The notes beneath the pieces are model-generated. The model was given only the letters and a program-made list of their open reading frames with translations. It had not been told where the DNA came from and did not search any database. The position numbers were made by a program, and so were the translations under genes. This document shows, one piece after another, positions 36,307-49,800 of a stretch of DNA of 64,000 nucleotides; positions within the stretch are counted from its first letter, which is position 1; each line of letters starts with the position of its first letter. Origin of the DNA: Baylisascaris procyonis. Its lineage: Eukaryota; Nematoda; Chromadorea; Rhabditida; Ascarididae. The stretch lies in contig JAZARR010000193.1 in NCBI GenBank assembly GCA_037389465.1, positions 2,232,001 to 2,296,000 of the forward strand, read 5' to 3'.

Positions 36307-36335
36307 ATTTCGTTCCTCTTTCTATGGCTTAAAAA
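36307..36335 (-). other. Putative trans-splice acceptor of the long IFT46 form
   Basis: Minus-strand TTTTTTAAG ends at 36328, giving a 21-nt leader before the ATG at 36306. It resembles the AAG acceptors used elsewhere in this window. Confidence 0.4.
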
Positions 36336-36511
36336 AATCCACTCAATTTTAGCTAAAGCCTTAGCTAAAACCTTTTACCAATTCTTCAAAAATATTCAAT
36401 CAAGCAAAGATTATAAATGTTAAGCGATCTGATAAGAAATAAAGGCGAAAATAACGGTTAGAATGTAAACGCAATTGACAGCCTCAATGATGCGTTATGC
36501 GTCTTTTCGCT

Positions 36512-36525
36512 GTTGCTATGCCAAC
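36512..36525. promoter_or_regulatory. X-box-like motif upstream of IFT46
   Basis: GTTGCTATGCCAAC matches the X-box consensus at 13 of 14 positions (C at the second R after AT). It lies about 206-219 bases upstream of the first IFT46 ATG, within the usual range of DAF-19 sites. Confidence 0.5.
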
Positions 36526-37072
36526 ATAAATATGTACTCATTTATGAACCCCTATGAACGTAGGAAATGAAAAATTTTGATGAGTTCGTTATAGGAATTT
36601 TTAATTTTATATTAAATAATAAATAAAATTAGAAAAACAACTACATAAATTCACCGCATAAGAGGATACGGTTTATTATGAAGATTCTAATTATTTCGTC
36701 AAATATATCTAAAATTTTCTAGATAAATGAATCCAATTTCTAATTTATCTGAGAAAAAATAATTCATGAGAAATCAATGAAAGGTGGAAATAATTTTAGG
36801 CTTTTTCCCCCACCCCTCCCCCCATCCCGAGGTAGTATTATAGAAAAAATAATTTTTTTTTATGAAGTGAATAATTTTCTTTCATAAACGGGCTCATAAT
36901 ATCAATTATATGCAAAATTATCATCAATATGGTATAGGAAATGAACTTTTCAGGATTGTGCAACAAAATGCCCAAACCGCTTTACATAATTCACCACCTA
37001 TTGCATAACAGCAGTGATCGATATTCCGTTAAGGCACCACAACTAACGGCATTCACTCATCGCCATTCACAA

Positions 37073-37406
37073 TGTTAAAGAGTGATCAATGCTTACGCAT
37101 GATCTACTATTGGTCAAATGAATTTGTGATCTCAGTGATTCCATTAATCCCTATTTTGTGTAACAAATTGTTTTACTCACATTTATATTGATCTGGATAT
37201 GATATCTCCCCCATATGGATTATGATCTACCCATGCCCCCGGAGCTATAGCCCGATATAAATACGCTGCGATCTTGCTTGCTAATCGGTGTATGTTTGTC
37301 ACTCATCGTAGTGTGGCTCTTCGTACTTCTAGTAAAATAGTCTCATTGCTTCGTAGGAACGCCTTCACACGTTAGAGTCGGTTGGCACACAAATATGGTA
37401 TCAGAG
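37073..37406 (+). mobile_element. LTR-like fragment with candidate primer-binding site
   Basis: The segment begins TGTTAAAGAGTGATC (37073) and ends GGTTGGCACACA (37391), a TG...CA arrangement. A TATA-like GATATAAATACGC lies at 37254, and TGGTATCAGAG follows 4 bases after the CA end, where a tRNA primer-binding site would sit. It is more GC- and CpG-rich than its surroundings. A 25-codon frame (MVSENDYG...) starts at the candidate site and soon stops. No second LTR and no gag or pol is visible, so this would be a truncated copy. Confidence 0.35.
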
Positions 37407-37831
37407 AACGACTATGGTCCACCACACAGATCCTGGTTACTTAATCGAACAGAGCAAGAAATTTTTAGATGAAGGAAATCCTGGGAAAAATCCAGATCCC
37501 ATTGCATTTAAGGATTCTCGTAAATCCGAGAATATCCTTTCAAATTCACCTATGCTGTTACCCAACTGTTTATTCAGATCCAGCTTATCATAAATATTTT
37601 TGAAATAAAATAACAGCTTAGTTTTCAAACATTTTTGCTGCCTCAGCCTGTGTTTAAGATATATACCTATCACATATATTATAATTTTTTACGAATGTGT
37701 TTGTTAATATTAGCTTTTTTTGTCTCAACTTCATACAATAAAATATTCAAAAAGATTTTATCATATTCAATCAACAGTGATCATGAAATCAACAACTAGA
37801 TAAATCGATCAATCGATAAATTCTCGACACA

Positions 37832-40800
37832 TCATTCACACCATTTCAGATCCAGAACACGTTGCAGGAAACTATACATATCAACCAATTCGGCTATCTG
37901 AAAACTATTTAAAGCATCAGAAAAACAAAAAAACGCATAAAAATTCCTGAAGAAAAGAACAAGCTTGAAAAAAAACAAATAAACCTAAGTTGCAAAAAAA
38001 GTTGCTTCTATGAATATATCGTTTTCTTATCTATAAAAGATAAACAACATAAAAAACTCTCTGTCTTACTATTTATTATCAAAAATCGATAAATTTTTAC
38101 AGCTCGAAATTCGGAATTACCATAAGTAAAACACGGTGCTTAAAAATATAAAAAATACTTTAAAAGGTACAAATTTCGATCACAGGTTTATACCTATCTC
38201 TTACTTATTTATGTTTATAAATATATATCAAAAACAGCTGCAAAAAAGACAAGGCACTGGGCATAACTTACGATTTTGCTAGTCGGTTTACCGGAACCGT
38301 GTCCCGCACGCACTTCAACACGAATGATCAGTGGATTGTGTTGCACATCTTTGGCTTTATGGACCACCTCGTAGAGTCGTGCCATATATTTGAGCGAATG
38401 CGACGGTACAACACGGTCATCATGGTCAGCGGTCATTAAAAGTGTCGATGGCCATTGTCCACCATCCGCTGGCATACGAATATTGTGGAGAGGCGAATAC
38501 CTACAACATTCCAACTAGTTACATAACATTTAAGTGATAACAAAAAAAAGCGACAAAAACACTAATATTTGAAGCACGAGGGGAATTTTTCTCAAAAATA
38601 CTGGAAAATTTGGGGAAAAAAATTGTGCAGTATCGCTCTCTGTTAGTACCATTCAAAAACATTGAATTTTCTTTTTTACGTTTTCTTCTTTCTTTTCTTA
38701 TAGATTTCAACTGTCCATCAGAAGGAAACCCCATAAACTAGTTTCCTTTCACAAAAATATGCCTATTAAAAGCAATTCCACGCTTGATTTAATTGAAGAA
38801 AGCATAATAAATAATAAAAAGAAAAAAAAAAACAAACTTATAAATAAACGGGAAATCAGAAGCCACATCTGGATTCCCATATTCAGGCAACCAAGCGCCA
38901 CCAATGGTAAATTTATGAAAGCGTAGCATATCCATTACACTGAAATGGCGTTGAATTTTGCGAAAATCAAAATAATTTAAAATTTTTGACTCGAATTTTT
39001 AGAGAAATAAAAGAAGCCAATCCATTTTTCCATTTAAATCTCTCTTTTATCATCAAAAATAAAAGCAGAATTTTTCAACAATTTTCTATTATAATCGCAG
39101 AAAACATCCCCTCATAGTTTGTACAGTTTTACGACCATCCAAACCATTTAAACCATTCGTTTCAATGTTCGATCAAATGATTCTTGCTCGTTATTTTTTT
39201 AAATTATTTTATGCTACAAAAGAAGTCCAAAGAATTGCGCATCTCAAAATTAAATCATATTCTGCACAATATTTTTGCATTCTATCCTTTATTCCTCGAT
39301 AGAAGCAAGCATAAACGATAACTACCATAACTTTTTATTTTATATAATAATTTATTTAATTTTATATAATAATTTACATATTTTTCACAAATATTTCATA
39401 TAATCATCAACAAATGCCCCGTATAAATATGCAAGACTATGTTCTATTATAGAATTTAAAAAAAAAAAGAAGAAAGAATTAAACCAAGCATAAAAAGAAA
39501 TACCAACCCAACACGATTCACGACTGCACCATAGAGTTCGGGACGTTGTTGTGAACAAGCCGCTACTAGAAGACCACCGTTCGATCCACCATGAATTGCC
39601 AACCTTATAAAATACATCAATAAAAATAGCTTCAACTTCCATATATTCAAATATAAATCATACCACTTTACCAGACAAGTTGTAAGAAGCACAGAATTAT
39701 AGCCTAGTTAGAATTCCTTCATTGTTTGATAGCAGAAGCTCTTACTTTTTATTTCTTACCTATAAAGCTGATAAACATTTAAATAAGAGAAGCAGAAAAA
39801 GAAACTCGACTTTTATAGAATATAATCAAAAACCTTATGACATGGCCTTCTTTTGGAGTGATAGAAAATTGAAAAAAAAAATTGCTGACTGAAATGAAAA
39901 TATTATAAATTGGGAGGAAAAGATTGCAAACTGGAAGCAGAAAAATTGTCTTAAAGCAGCAGAAACAAGTCCATCTTATATCTATCATCTTCAAATAAAT
40001 ATAATTAATCTGCTTTCGTCTACGAATATAAAAATAAAAAAAAATTTTATTTAAAAATTTGTAAAACTTCTAAAAATTTAAAATCATACACTTTATTTAA
40101 AAACGTATCATAAATATCAATGCATCGATATATTTAAAAAAAAAAAAATTGATAAAATAAGAAAAACAAAAAAAAAAGAAAACAAACTTTTTCGATGAAG
40201 TATAATTATTATTGATGAGATATTCAGCACTTGCAATAAAATCATCGAAAACATTTTGTTTATATTCACGCATACCTGCCTCGTGCCATTTCTCGCCGTA
40301 TTCACTTAAAGAAAATTATAAATGCAAAAAAAAGAAAAAAAAAGAGGAGTATAACAATTGGCTTATAACAAAATAAACTATGAAAGGTGTGAGGCACGAG
40401 GCACAGACTATGTGAAGCCACATAGCTCAGCAAATTGGCTTTACCATTCCCTCCCCCTCCCCTCTCCCCTTTCCTTATTACCCCTCTTCTGCACAACTCC
40501 CTTATTGAAATATGTGCCTTCCATGAATTAGAAGGAAAATAATTATTTAAAAACCATCCCACTGGCACTACTAAAATTTAATCAAAATCTGAGCAAGTAT
40601 ATCTGAGAGATAAGAATGAAATATTTTAGCCTTTTAAAGACCTAAAATATGACAATAAAACATTTAAATCATCCATATTTTAAAAATCAAAACAAAATTT
40701 TATGCTGAATTTTATTGAAATTTAACAACAACATCCCTTTAAGAGATTGCCAAATGTTAAACAAAATCAGCAAGTATAGATCATAACGATGAGCTGATTG

Positions 40801-43800
40801 ATGTCAATACCACGATTGATCATCAAAACGATTACGGTATAATAAACAACACAAACAATAACGAATGATACTGTATATTACCTGCCTCCACGAAGATTTG
40901 CACATGCAATAACACCATTGAAATACTGTACGAAGAGCAAACGTGAAACCGAGAAATACGGTAAGTCGGCTATATTGAATCCACCGTAACCGTTCAATAA
41001 TACTGCATTATTATCGTCTAATTTCAGGTCTTTCTTATGTACTATATACATCGGAATCTGTAATAAAACAAACGATAGTAATAATCCACTTCCGCCTAAT
41101 AACCAATAATATAAATAAAAGAATTTTTCCGACAAAATCAATCGATCAATAAATCAATATGAGCTGCTAAGTTCCCACGTTAAATGCAGTGAAATATAAA
41201 AATGCAAATCACCTTATACCGATTAAAAATCGATTAAAGTACAAATCACCCTTTCCACATTTTCAATTGTCGGCATATTCACGTTGAAAACACGTGAAAC
41301 AACTTATCTACACTAGAAAACTTTTTGCACCTTACATATAAATTTAATTTTTAACAGTTAACAAACTAAAATGCACGTAAATAAGCAAATAAATAAAATC
41401 ATACAATTGTGGCCAATTTTGGCCAATTTTTGACCAACATTACCAATATGAGCGATTTTTTACTATATACTCTTTGCATTTAGTCTCAGCACTTGCTCTC
41501 AACAACATGAAACGTGCAGTGATAACCAGGATCTCTCAACGATCATTTCGCATAGATGATTTTTACGTCCTTGCATCTCATGTCCCCTTTTCTATTCGGA
41601 CTCGTTATTGCTTAGCCGTACGCAAATTGCCGTCACATTTATGTAGAACCCTTTTCAATCACTTATAAAAAATTATTTTTGAGCTCCTTATCACAATAAA
41701 TCGCTATTCAATCCTTTAAGGCTTAAGTACACCGCATATCATGATAAAGCAATATAGTTCACATAAGTTAGCGAACGAGTGGTCCCACTTCGACCATACT
41801 TTTTGACAAGCCGAAGCCTTAACAACACATCCCTATCGTCTGAAAGATCCCGAAGATATCCGCCCTACGGATATATGATCCTGGTTTCGTTCCACCAACT
41901 CAGTGTTCACATATGTGAGATGTTCCATAAGCGATGATAATTAACCAACCTTAGTACCATCACGGCTTGGGAAGAAAACTTGCTTAACATTGAATGCACT
42001 AGTATCAATGCCCGCTATTTGAACTCGTCGTAATTCCTGTAAGTGTTGAATTTCTTCAAATTTCACTGCTTAATTACGATTTATAAATAAAAGAATTCAA
42101 CACCATCAATGGTCATATAATTCTTCCGCAAAAAAAATTTTTTTTCCACTTTTTATAAAATTTTTACCCAATAGTTGTTTTTTTTTTATTCAGAGGAAAG
42201 ATGATTTTCTCAAAAACTATAGAATACATAAAAATATAAGCTATTAACAGCAAATTCTAAGAAATTAGACAAAAAATATGTAACGTTTGAAAATGAATTA
42301 TAATAATTCAACATACCTTTATCTCAACAACATTTGTAGGTTTTGTATCTTCAAAATTTGCATAATAGACAATAGTGGGCGTAAGAAACGATTCAAAAGC
42401 GATAAATATCTCAGAGAGATGTTTCTTTCCAAAGAATCCCGAAATTGAACCAATACCTAATGGGATTTCATATAAACGATTTCCGGTCTTCGAATAATGC
42501 ACATATAATGTATTCTGCAATATACGAAAAACAATGGGAATCAATAGAAATAATAACGATCAGCAAATAGAAAGAAATGAAAGTTATTAAATTCAATATA
42601 ATTTTTGAGACATATAAGTGGGGATTCCAATTACCCTCCCCGTAAATTTTTGAGACAGGAGCAGACTTCAATTACCCTCCCCATACCTCCGCTTCTAAGA
42701 GTCTTTGAGTTGCTAATGCCAATTTTACAACTGTGACCGTTCATATTAATTCAAAATATATAGATGAAGGATGTAACAACTATGTGTAACACAAATCCCT
42801 CTTCTATAATCGAAGGAAGTGATAGTTTAGGATTGGATTTTATTAGTGTCGAACTTGAATTAGCAATATTCGGTAGGAGCCTTATAGTATGAACTAGCTA
42901 TTGCTCTATATATCCTACAGCATCAAACAATTTCGCAGAATTATCAACCAGCTAAATAAGAATCATCCATATGACCGATCAATTACGTATACTAACTACT
43001 TCAAGTTTTTTTAATTATAAGTTTTTATCAAAAGTTTTTTCTTATCACAAATAAAAAGATATCAACTCATGAACTTATATTTCCATCATTGCGCTTCTAT
43101 GGGGACTATCAATAATATTCGTTGCAGATTCGTGTTTAAAAATTTTTAGCTAGAAAATAACCTTGACATCTTCAACATAACATGCGATAAGTCTGCCTCC
43201 AATCACCGGTGTAACCCAATCGAGTTTACTCTTTTCGATTTCAGGAATCACCGTCTCCCATCGGGATGCTCCTTCTTTTGCATCGGTCCATCTCACACGA
43301 ATTAATTTGAACATTGGTGACTCATGATTTGTAAGGATCAATGCCGTATCACCTTCGCTATCCACAAACTGCAATACAGCAATATTCATTGTTAACGATA
43401 GCCCAATAGTAACTAAATGTATTAAGCAGCATGATGTCGGAGTCTCAATTTTCTAAAGCTGAAGATATATATGGAAATCACTTCGCCAAATTTTGCATTT
43501 CATTTACGAATCAGGTCTTACTACTTATGTTGCAGTAAATCATTCTGCCTCATTATCTGCTAAATATTTCTTCCCCTTTTATTCTATCAAATCATCGCTC
43601 GAAGATTGTTGTAAACCGCTTTCTGGATAGGGAAAACAATAAAAACTCCGGAAACCAGAAAGAGAATAAACCTATTTGAATGAGAATTAAAATGAGCAAC
43701 ATCTCATCAATCCTCTTAGCCTATTAGTTTATTTCTCTATTAGTTTATCACCCAACCAAAAACGAATCCTGCAATCTTCCGGAGGTGGCAAAAATGAGTC

Positions 43801-46800
43801 CTATAACCTTCCGGAGGTGAAAATAAACATATAAATATGAACACAACATCCATACTAATAGAGAAATATAAACATAACATAAATTAAGAGGCACATGAAA
43901 TGCACTAAACTCAACCACAGAAAAATGGTTTAACTTCCTGCTCAGCTTCCCTTCCTGTTGCTCAATAACCCTATTTGAATCTCTTCCAACAATTCTTAAA
44001 AAAAAAAAGAAAAAAGTAGCACTCACATCATATTTCGCATCGAATTTATCGAAAAGTGGTTTGAGATCAAGCTTTCCGGTAATTTTATTACCGGCAGCGG
44101 TTAAATCATGATAGTATAATTGGTTCACCGGATCACAACCTCGACTTACATCCACTATTAAATAACGACCATCCTCTGATACTGTTCCACTGCTGTAAAC
44201 ATCAAAGAAGTAAACCTATGTAACCGACTCCAGGAATGCTCCTCAAAACCTTGACCTCATTGAAGGAACCTGAATTGGGGGGGGGAGGAGGGATAAAAAA
44301 CTTCGACTTCTGCTAATATCAATAATCACTTTATCATACACTTTATTTATCACTTTACTTATCAGTGATACTTTCTGATCACCATTTAATCATTACTTCG
44401 CATTCTAAGAATCTTTCAGTACAAATAGAAATCAGATCAATATAAGTGAGAGATCAAATGAAAGATAACTTATTATACGACATAGTAAAAATAATAAAAA
44501 AAGGTATTTTTGAATATAGAATTGAGACTAAACTATGCATGTACTACTCATATACTTTCACCATTTTTATACTCATAATATTTCGAGAAAATCGAAATTC
44601 TTAGCTATCCTCTCATCGAAACTAACTATTTCACTTGAAATTTAAATATTTAAATATCATCCAAAATTTGATTATCTTAACTACAAACATATTTTTATGA
44701 AAAATTCAAAATGATCAAATTCAAATTTAATTTTAAATATTTTATGAAATTTCATCAAATTATTTACCACATATATTCGGGATCTTCGCGAAAATCAGCT
44801 ACAAGGATATCATCGCTTTGTGGAGTACCAATTCGATGGAAATAAAGCGAATGGAATTTATGTTTTTCTGTTGAAGATCCTTCTATCGCACTTTTATGTT
44901 CCGGATATCGCTAAAATATAAAATTTTTATTTATAAAATAATTCTTAATTACCTTCTTTGTCACTCATTAATTCTCTATGGAAACCTATTGCTGTTCCAA
45001 TTTGGGAAAAAAAAAATGCTTTAATAGTCAAGAAAAAGGAGGAGAAATTTCCCAAAAAGGTTGCCCAAGAAATTTTAGTGCTGAAATTTTAAATTTTAAT
45101 TTCAAAAAATGAATTAATTACCATAAAAGAGTAAAAATTTTTGATGTTCTCAGGTAAATTTCAAAAAAAAAAAAAAAAAAATTACTAAAGACACAACGTT
45201 ATTCTATCTATTTGCGTTACTTCCTACATACTATCTCAACAAGTAATACTGTCATATTTACACCGTATATCTCAGTTACCGATAGCAGTTACGATATGCA
45301 AATTTCAAATAAAAAAATTTCGCGCCAGTCATCGATTAACAAAGAATACCGTCAACGATATAAATTGATAGGCAAATCTATAAGTGAGAAAAAAACTGAC
45401 CGAATAAAAAACGCCACTGTTATCGGGCATCCAATCTAAACCGCTATGTTTCACACCAGTCACAACATCCTCTAAATCAACTCCTTCCGCCGTTCGAAAC
45501 TGAAAATATTCCTCCCTATTTCACTCAAAAATAAGACAAGAAAAAGTAATAAGAATAAAAAAAAATACAAACAAGATTTTGAATAATACAACTATAAAGA
45601 ATGTTGAATCAAATATAATCATGAGCATATGATCCAATCGCGCTTTAATTTTTTTTTTTTGCATAAATTATGCAAATTATGCAAATTTGAAATAAAAATG
45701 CAAATTCATTGGAAAATAATATAATTTAGTCTCTTGCTAAAAACGAATGCAAATTTTTTTCATTGAAGAGGAAATGTCAATTTTTTTTCGAAATTATTCG
45801 CTAAAAAACATTTTTCTCAAACATTTTTGGGGATATTTAAAAAAAAAACATTCGAAAAAAGAGTTAAGCATCATTGATATTAGCTAATATAAAATCACAT
45901 TTAACAATCGCTATTTTAATTAAAATAAAAAATATCAAAAAATATCACAAATAATAACAAATAATAATATAATCGAGAAAAATTTACTTCATTTTCACTT
46001 AAAATACCAACGCTTCAAATACCTTCAAAAAAAAAAAAATTACGGCAACATCTACTATAACATCGAATATTTTCTAAAAACACTTTCATAAATTAAATTC
46101 TCAACTTTCAAAGTATATCATTTCATAAATTTTCTACCGATCTCTTGAAACAAATAAAATGAATTAGATTTCATGTGAAAAAAAAAACACTTAAAAAGCA
46201 TTTTTTTTTTGATTGGATGACGTCATAATTCAATAAACCTTTAGGGTCATCCAATCGCTTCCCTTCTCGGAAAGACCATATGCCATAATTGTACCATCCT
46301 GAGTGAAACATTGAGTACGAATCGATGTAGTACCATCATCTGATAATTTATTCGGATCCAGAAATATTTCGCCTTTTTCATTTAAACTTTTTTGCTTATA
46401 GAGAACACTAAAATTTAAAAATTCATATTCTATAAATACGTAACAGATAAGAAAAAATTAAATTCAGTGCTTGAGTAAATAGATCTCTTAATTTACATAT
46501 AACTTCACTGTACCTACTGATATTTAATATACTGTAAATGTATACCGCATTATGCCGTATAAAATAAATGTATACTGTATACAGTATACAATAAATTACG
46601 ATAAATAACATTACACTGTAAAAGAGTACAATAAGTATATACTAATCGGACTTAATCTTATGCCTTCAATTTCCTCGTTCAATAAGGCAAATTTATAAAC
46701 AGAATGACCGGAACCGGAAGGTGAATGATCGGATACGGAACGATAATGAAAGCCATATAAATGATGATTTAATTAAACGAACCTTTGATTTTGCAATCCA

Positions 46801-49800
46801 GTGTTATAGTAATAAAAATAATATTTTCCATGTTTTGACGTGCAACCATATTTTTCATAATCCCACAATTTTGTTAACCTTTAAAATAAATAAATTTAAA
46901 AAAAAACCTTTTAAATAAATTAAATTGAAATAATAAACCTTTTAAATAAAAAAATTGTCAAAAATAGATTAAATTTGAATAAATAAATTAAAAACTTTTT
47001 CGAATAAATTAAAATGAATTAAAAACCGTTGAAAACATATTTTAAAAAGAAACTTTAGCATAAATATTACTTTAAAAACATTGTTGTAAAATCGTAAAAA
47101 AAATCAATTGACATCAATCAGCAAATCGAAATATTCACCATCATACTTACTTCTCTCGTATTTTTTCTCTGACTGGTGAGGCGGCAATAAATGGTGCTGA
47201 TATAGCGTTCAGCTTATCCACATAAGCTTTCGTTTCCGGTGAATCCGGATCCTCTAGCCATCTATATGGATCGGACACCTTAATATTTATTGAATTTAAA
47301 AAATATATAATTGAGTAATTCTGCATCATCGATAGTTTTATTAAATAATATTAATTAAATATTAAATTAAACATTAAATAAACAAATGACAGCATTACCG
47401 GGTGAATATTAATTCGATTCAAGTGGAAATTTATTTGCCGTGAAAAATAAAAGAAACGGAAAAATTCACCGAAATAAGGCTGGAATTTTTTTTGTTGAGT
47501 CGAGAAAAATGAGCAGAAAATTTTTCCTTAAGGCGACAGAGATAAGTTGAAAAATACTGACATTCGCTAGCAATCTTCACTTCCCTGTAGTGCTCTCTAC
47601 CAAGTTGAACTTGTTCAATCCATTTATTTCCCCTTCCCCCTCCAATTCCCTACCAGGTCGAACCTGTTCACTGCATTCATCTCCCCCTTCCCCTTCCCAT
47701 TCCCATTCCACCCAATAATTAACGTACCATGGAATCTATCACATAACCGACCAAACAACGAAATTTCATCATTTAAAAGCGACTTCAACATAACACAATT
47801 CACCATTTTATAGATTATTATAAGTAAATATTCATACAAACAGACAGGAATTCATACTCATATTTCATGACACCGCACATATAACAGTAACATCGTGTCC
47901 TCCATAGAAGCCTCTTTCCTTAGAACTCACATCCGTCATATCTTGCGATTGGAGACCCTCTAAGTGGGTACCCGCAAATGAAGGCCCAAAACTAAAGAAT
48001 GGGCATAGAAAGATGTGAAGAGGGGATTTTCCGTGTAGGACTCTGTATATCTTTCCTCCATGCTTTCCCGTCTCAATCATCGATTACATTTGCAGTGTTC
48101 ATAAAAATTATCACGAAATTATTCCAATAACTTATTAATGCACACTATGAACAAGGTGGGTGGCCTATAACAGATTTCAGGAGGCGAGGGGGGAGGGAGA
48201 AGATGAGAAGTGTCTCGCAAACCCCTCTCCCCTCATCTCTCAACCACTTCTATAAAAAAGTCACCAAAAATTCGCAAGATCCAGCTCCTTATAAGCTCCG
48301 CTACGAATAAGTAACCAACTTGATAAGTATCGCTTATTTCACTGATATTATTAGTCGACCAACCCAAAAAACCAAATATACAAACCTTAGTGCCATGAAA
48401 ATCCTCAATAATCGATTCGTCTTTTCTAGCAAGTGGATATGTTGACGGATCGATAAAAATTGATGACTCCGGCTTTGGTACCATCTTCGTCGAATTTAGC
48501 GTAACGCTTATATTTCTCAAAGGTTGATTCGACAGTCCACGATGATATTGTTTGCCTCCTAAAATAACTAAAATAAACATATATAAATCCCTTCTATAAA
48601 TGCCCAAAGCTTATTGACAGCTAGCTGTACGTAATATTACAGTGAAATAGATGTGCAATTTCATCAGCTGATGCATAATTATAAAATCAAATAGAAATTC
48701 GAATCAACAATCAACGTTTAGAAAAATACTGAAAATTTTTGAAGAAAAAAAAGATGTTATCTAGATTGTCTCGTAACGATTAATAACCATTTAAAAAAAA
48801 ATCGATAAATCAATAAAAAAAAACAATAAACAATAACGTAATAACTTAACATTGTTGAATAAATGAACAAAATTTAATATAAGAAAGAAATAAAAATTAA
48901 CGGAAAGATGATAGTAGATTTAATTAAATTTAAAGTTGATTGAAAAGTTGCAAAAAAAGTTAAAAATATTCAACGCAACTTTTTTGACTTCCAAAAAAGG
49001 TGAGATGATCTCTAAGATATGCAATCCATTCGCACAATCACAGCATATTCGAATAAGCGAAAGTTTCAGCTTATATATCTCTATTGCGATGCTACATCAA
49101 AGAACATTTCAATAAATATTTGAATATATTTCGCAGAGAAATTTCATTTCTATTTTTATAAATTCTATTTTAAAATGAATCAAAATCGCATAGCTGATTA
49201 AAACATCTCGCGTTAACCCCTCCATTTAGAGATAGATAAAAAGCTAAGTATGTTGAGAAGCTCGCATATTTATAGTTCGGTTGGTTAAATTTCCCAATCT
49301 TTGACGTGCATGACGATTGTGCAAAACGTTGTGGATACTCTACAGGTCATTCTTATGAGAAAAATGGAAAGCTAGTGACCACAGAGTGACCACCGGAAAC
49401 CGCGCAAAAAAATAAACGCAGGCAATAACCCGATGTGATGAGACGAACGAAAGCAGTAGACGATGAACGTCGCACACGCAACAAGTGGATCGCTTCCACG
49501 TCACAACCCCAACCGAACCAACGCACAAACGACGCCACCAGAAAAACGTTCAACTTTTGTAATTTCATAAGAACATCGGATTTGACAGACGGCTGACGAT
49601 AAATGGGGCAAAGACCATAAACAGGTGCGAAGATGATTGAACAAGGTGTACAGATAATTATTTAATTTACAGGTAATGTAATTTACCTTATAGGTATAAT
49701 ACAACGACTGTATTCCAGAAATTAATCGAAGTTGAGAAATAAACACATTTCAACTCCATTGAGTGAGAAGCACTAAATAACGACATTAAAGAGAGATCAA

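Larger units (their letters stand above)
36307..37831. other. Intergenic DNA between prolyl oligopeptidase and IFT46
   Basis: About 1.5 kb between two minus-strand genes. It carries an X-box-like motif near the IFT46 start, a C-rich tract near 36.81-36.83 kb, and an unusually GC-rich block at 37.0-37.5 kb with LTR-like organisation. Confidence 0.6.

Noticed and set aside
40270..40300. Possible GT donor (GTATGCG) in the middle of peptidase exon 40304-40188
   Set aside because: Reading straight through gives [17 protein letters not shown], which matches the conserved peptidase sequence, so there is no intron here.
46640..46760. Minus-strand [15 protein letters not shown] frame between two peptidase exons
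   Set aside because: It looked like a propeller segment, but exons 46878-46783 and 46407-46239 join perfectly (AG + T = Ser) to give the conserved GLQNQSVLY, so this lies in the intron.
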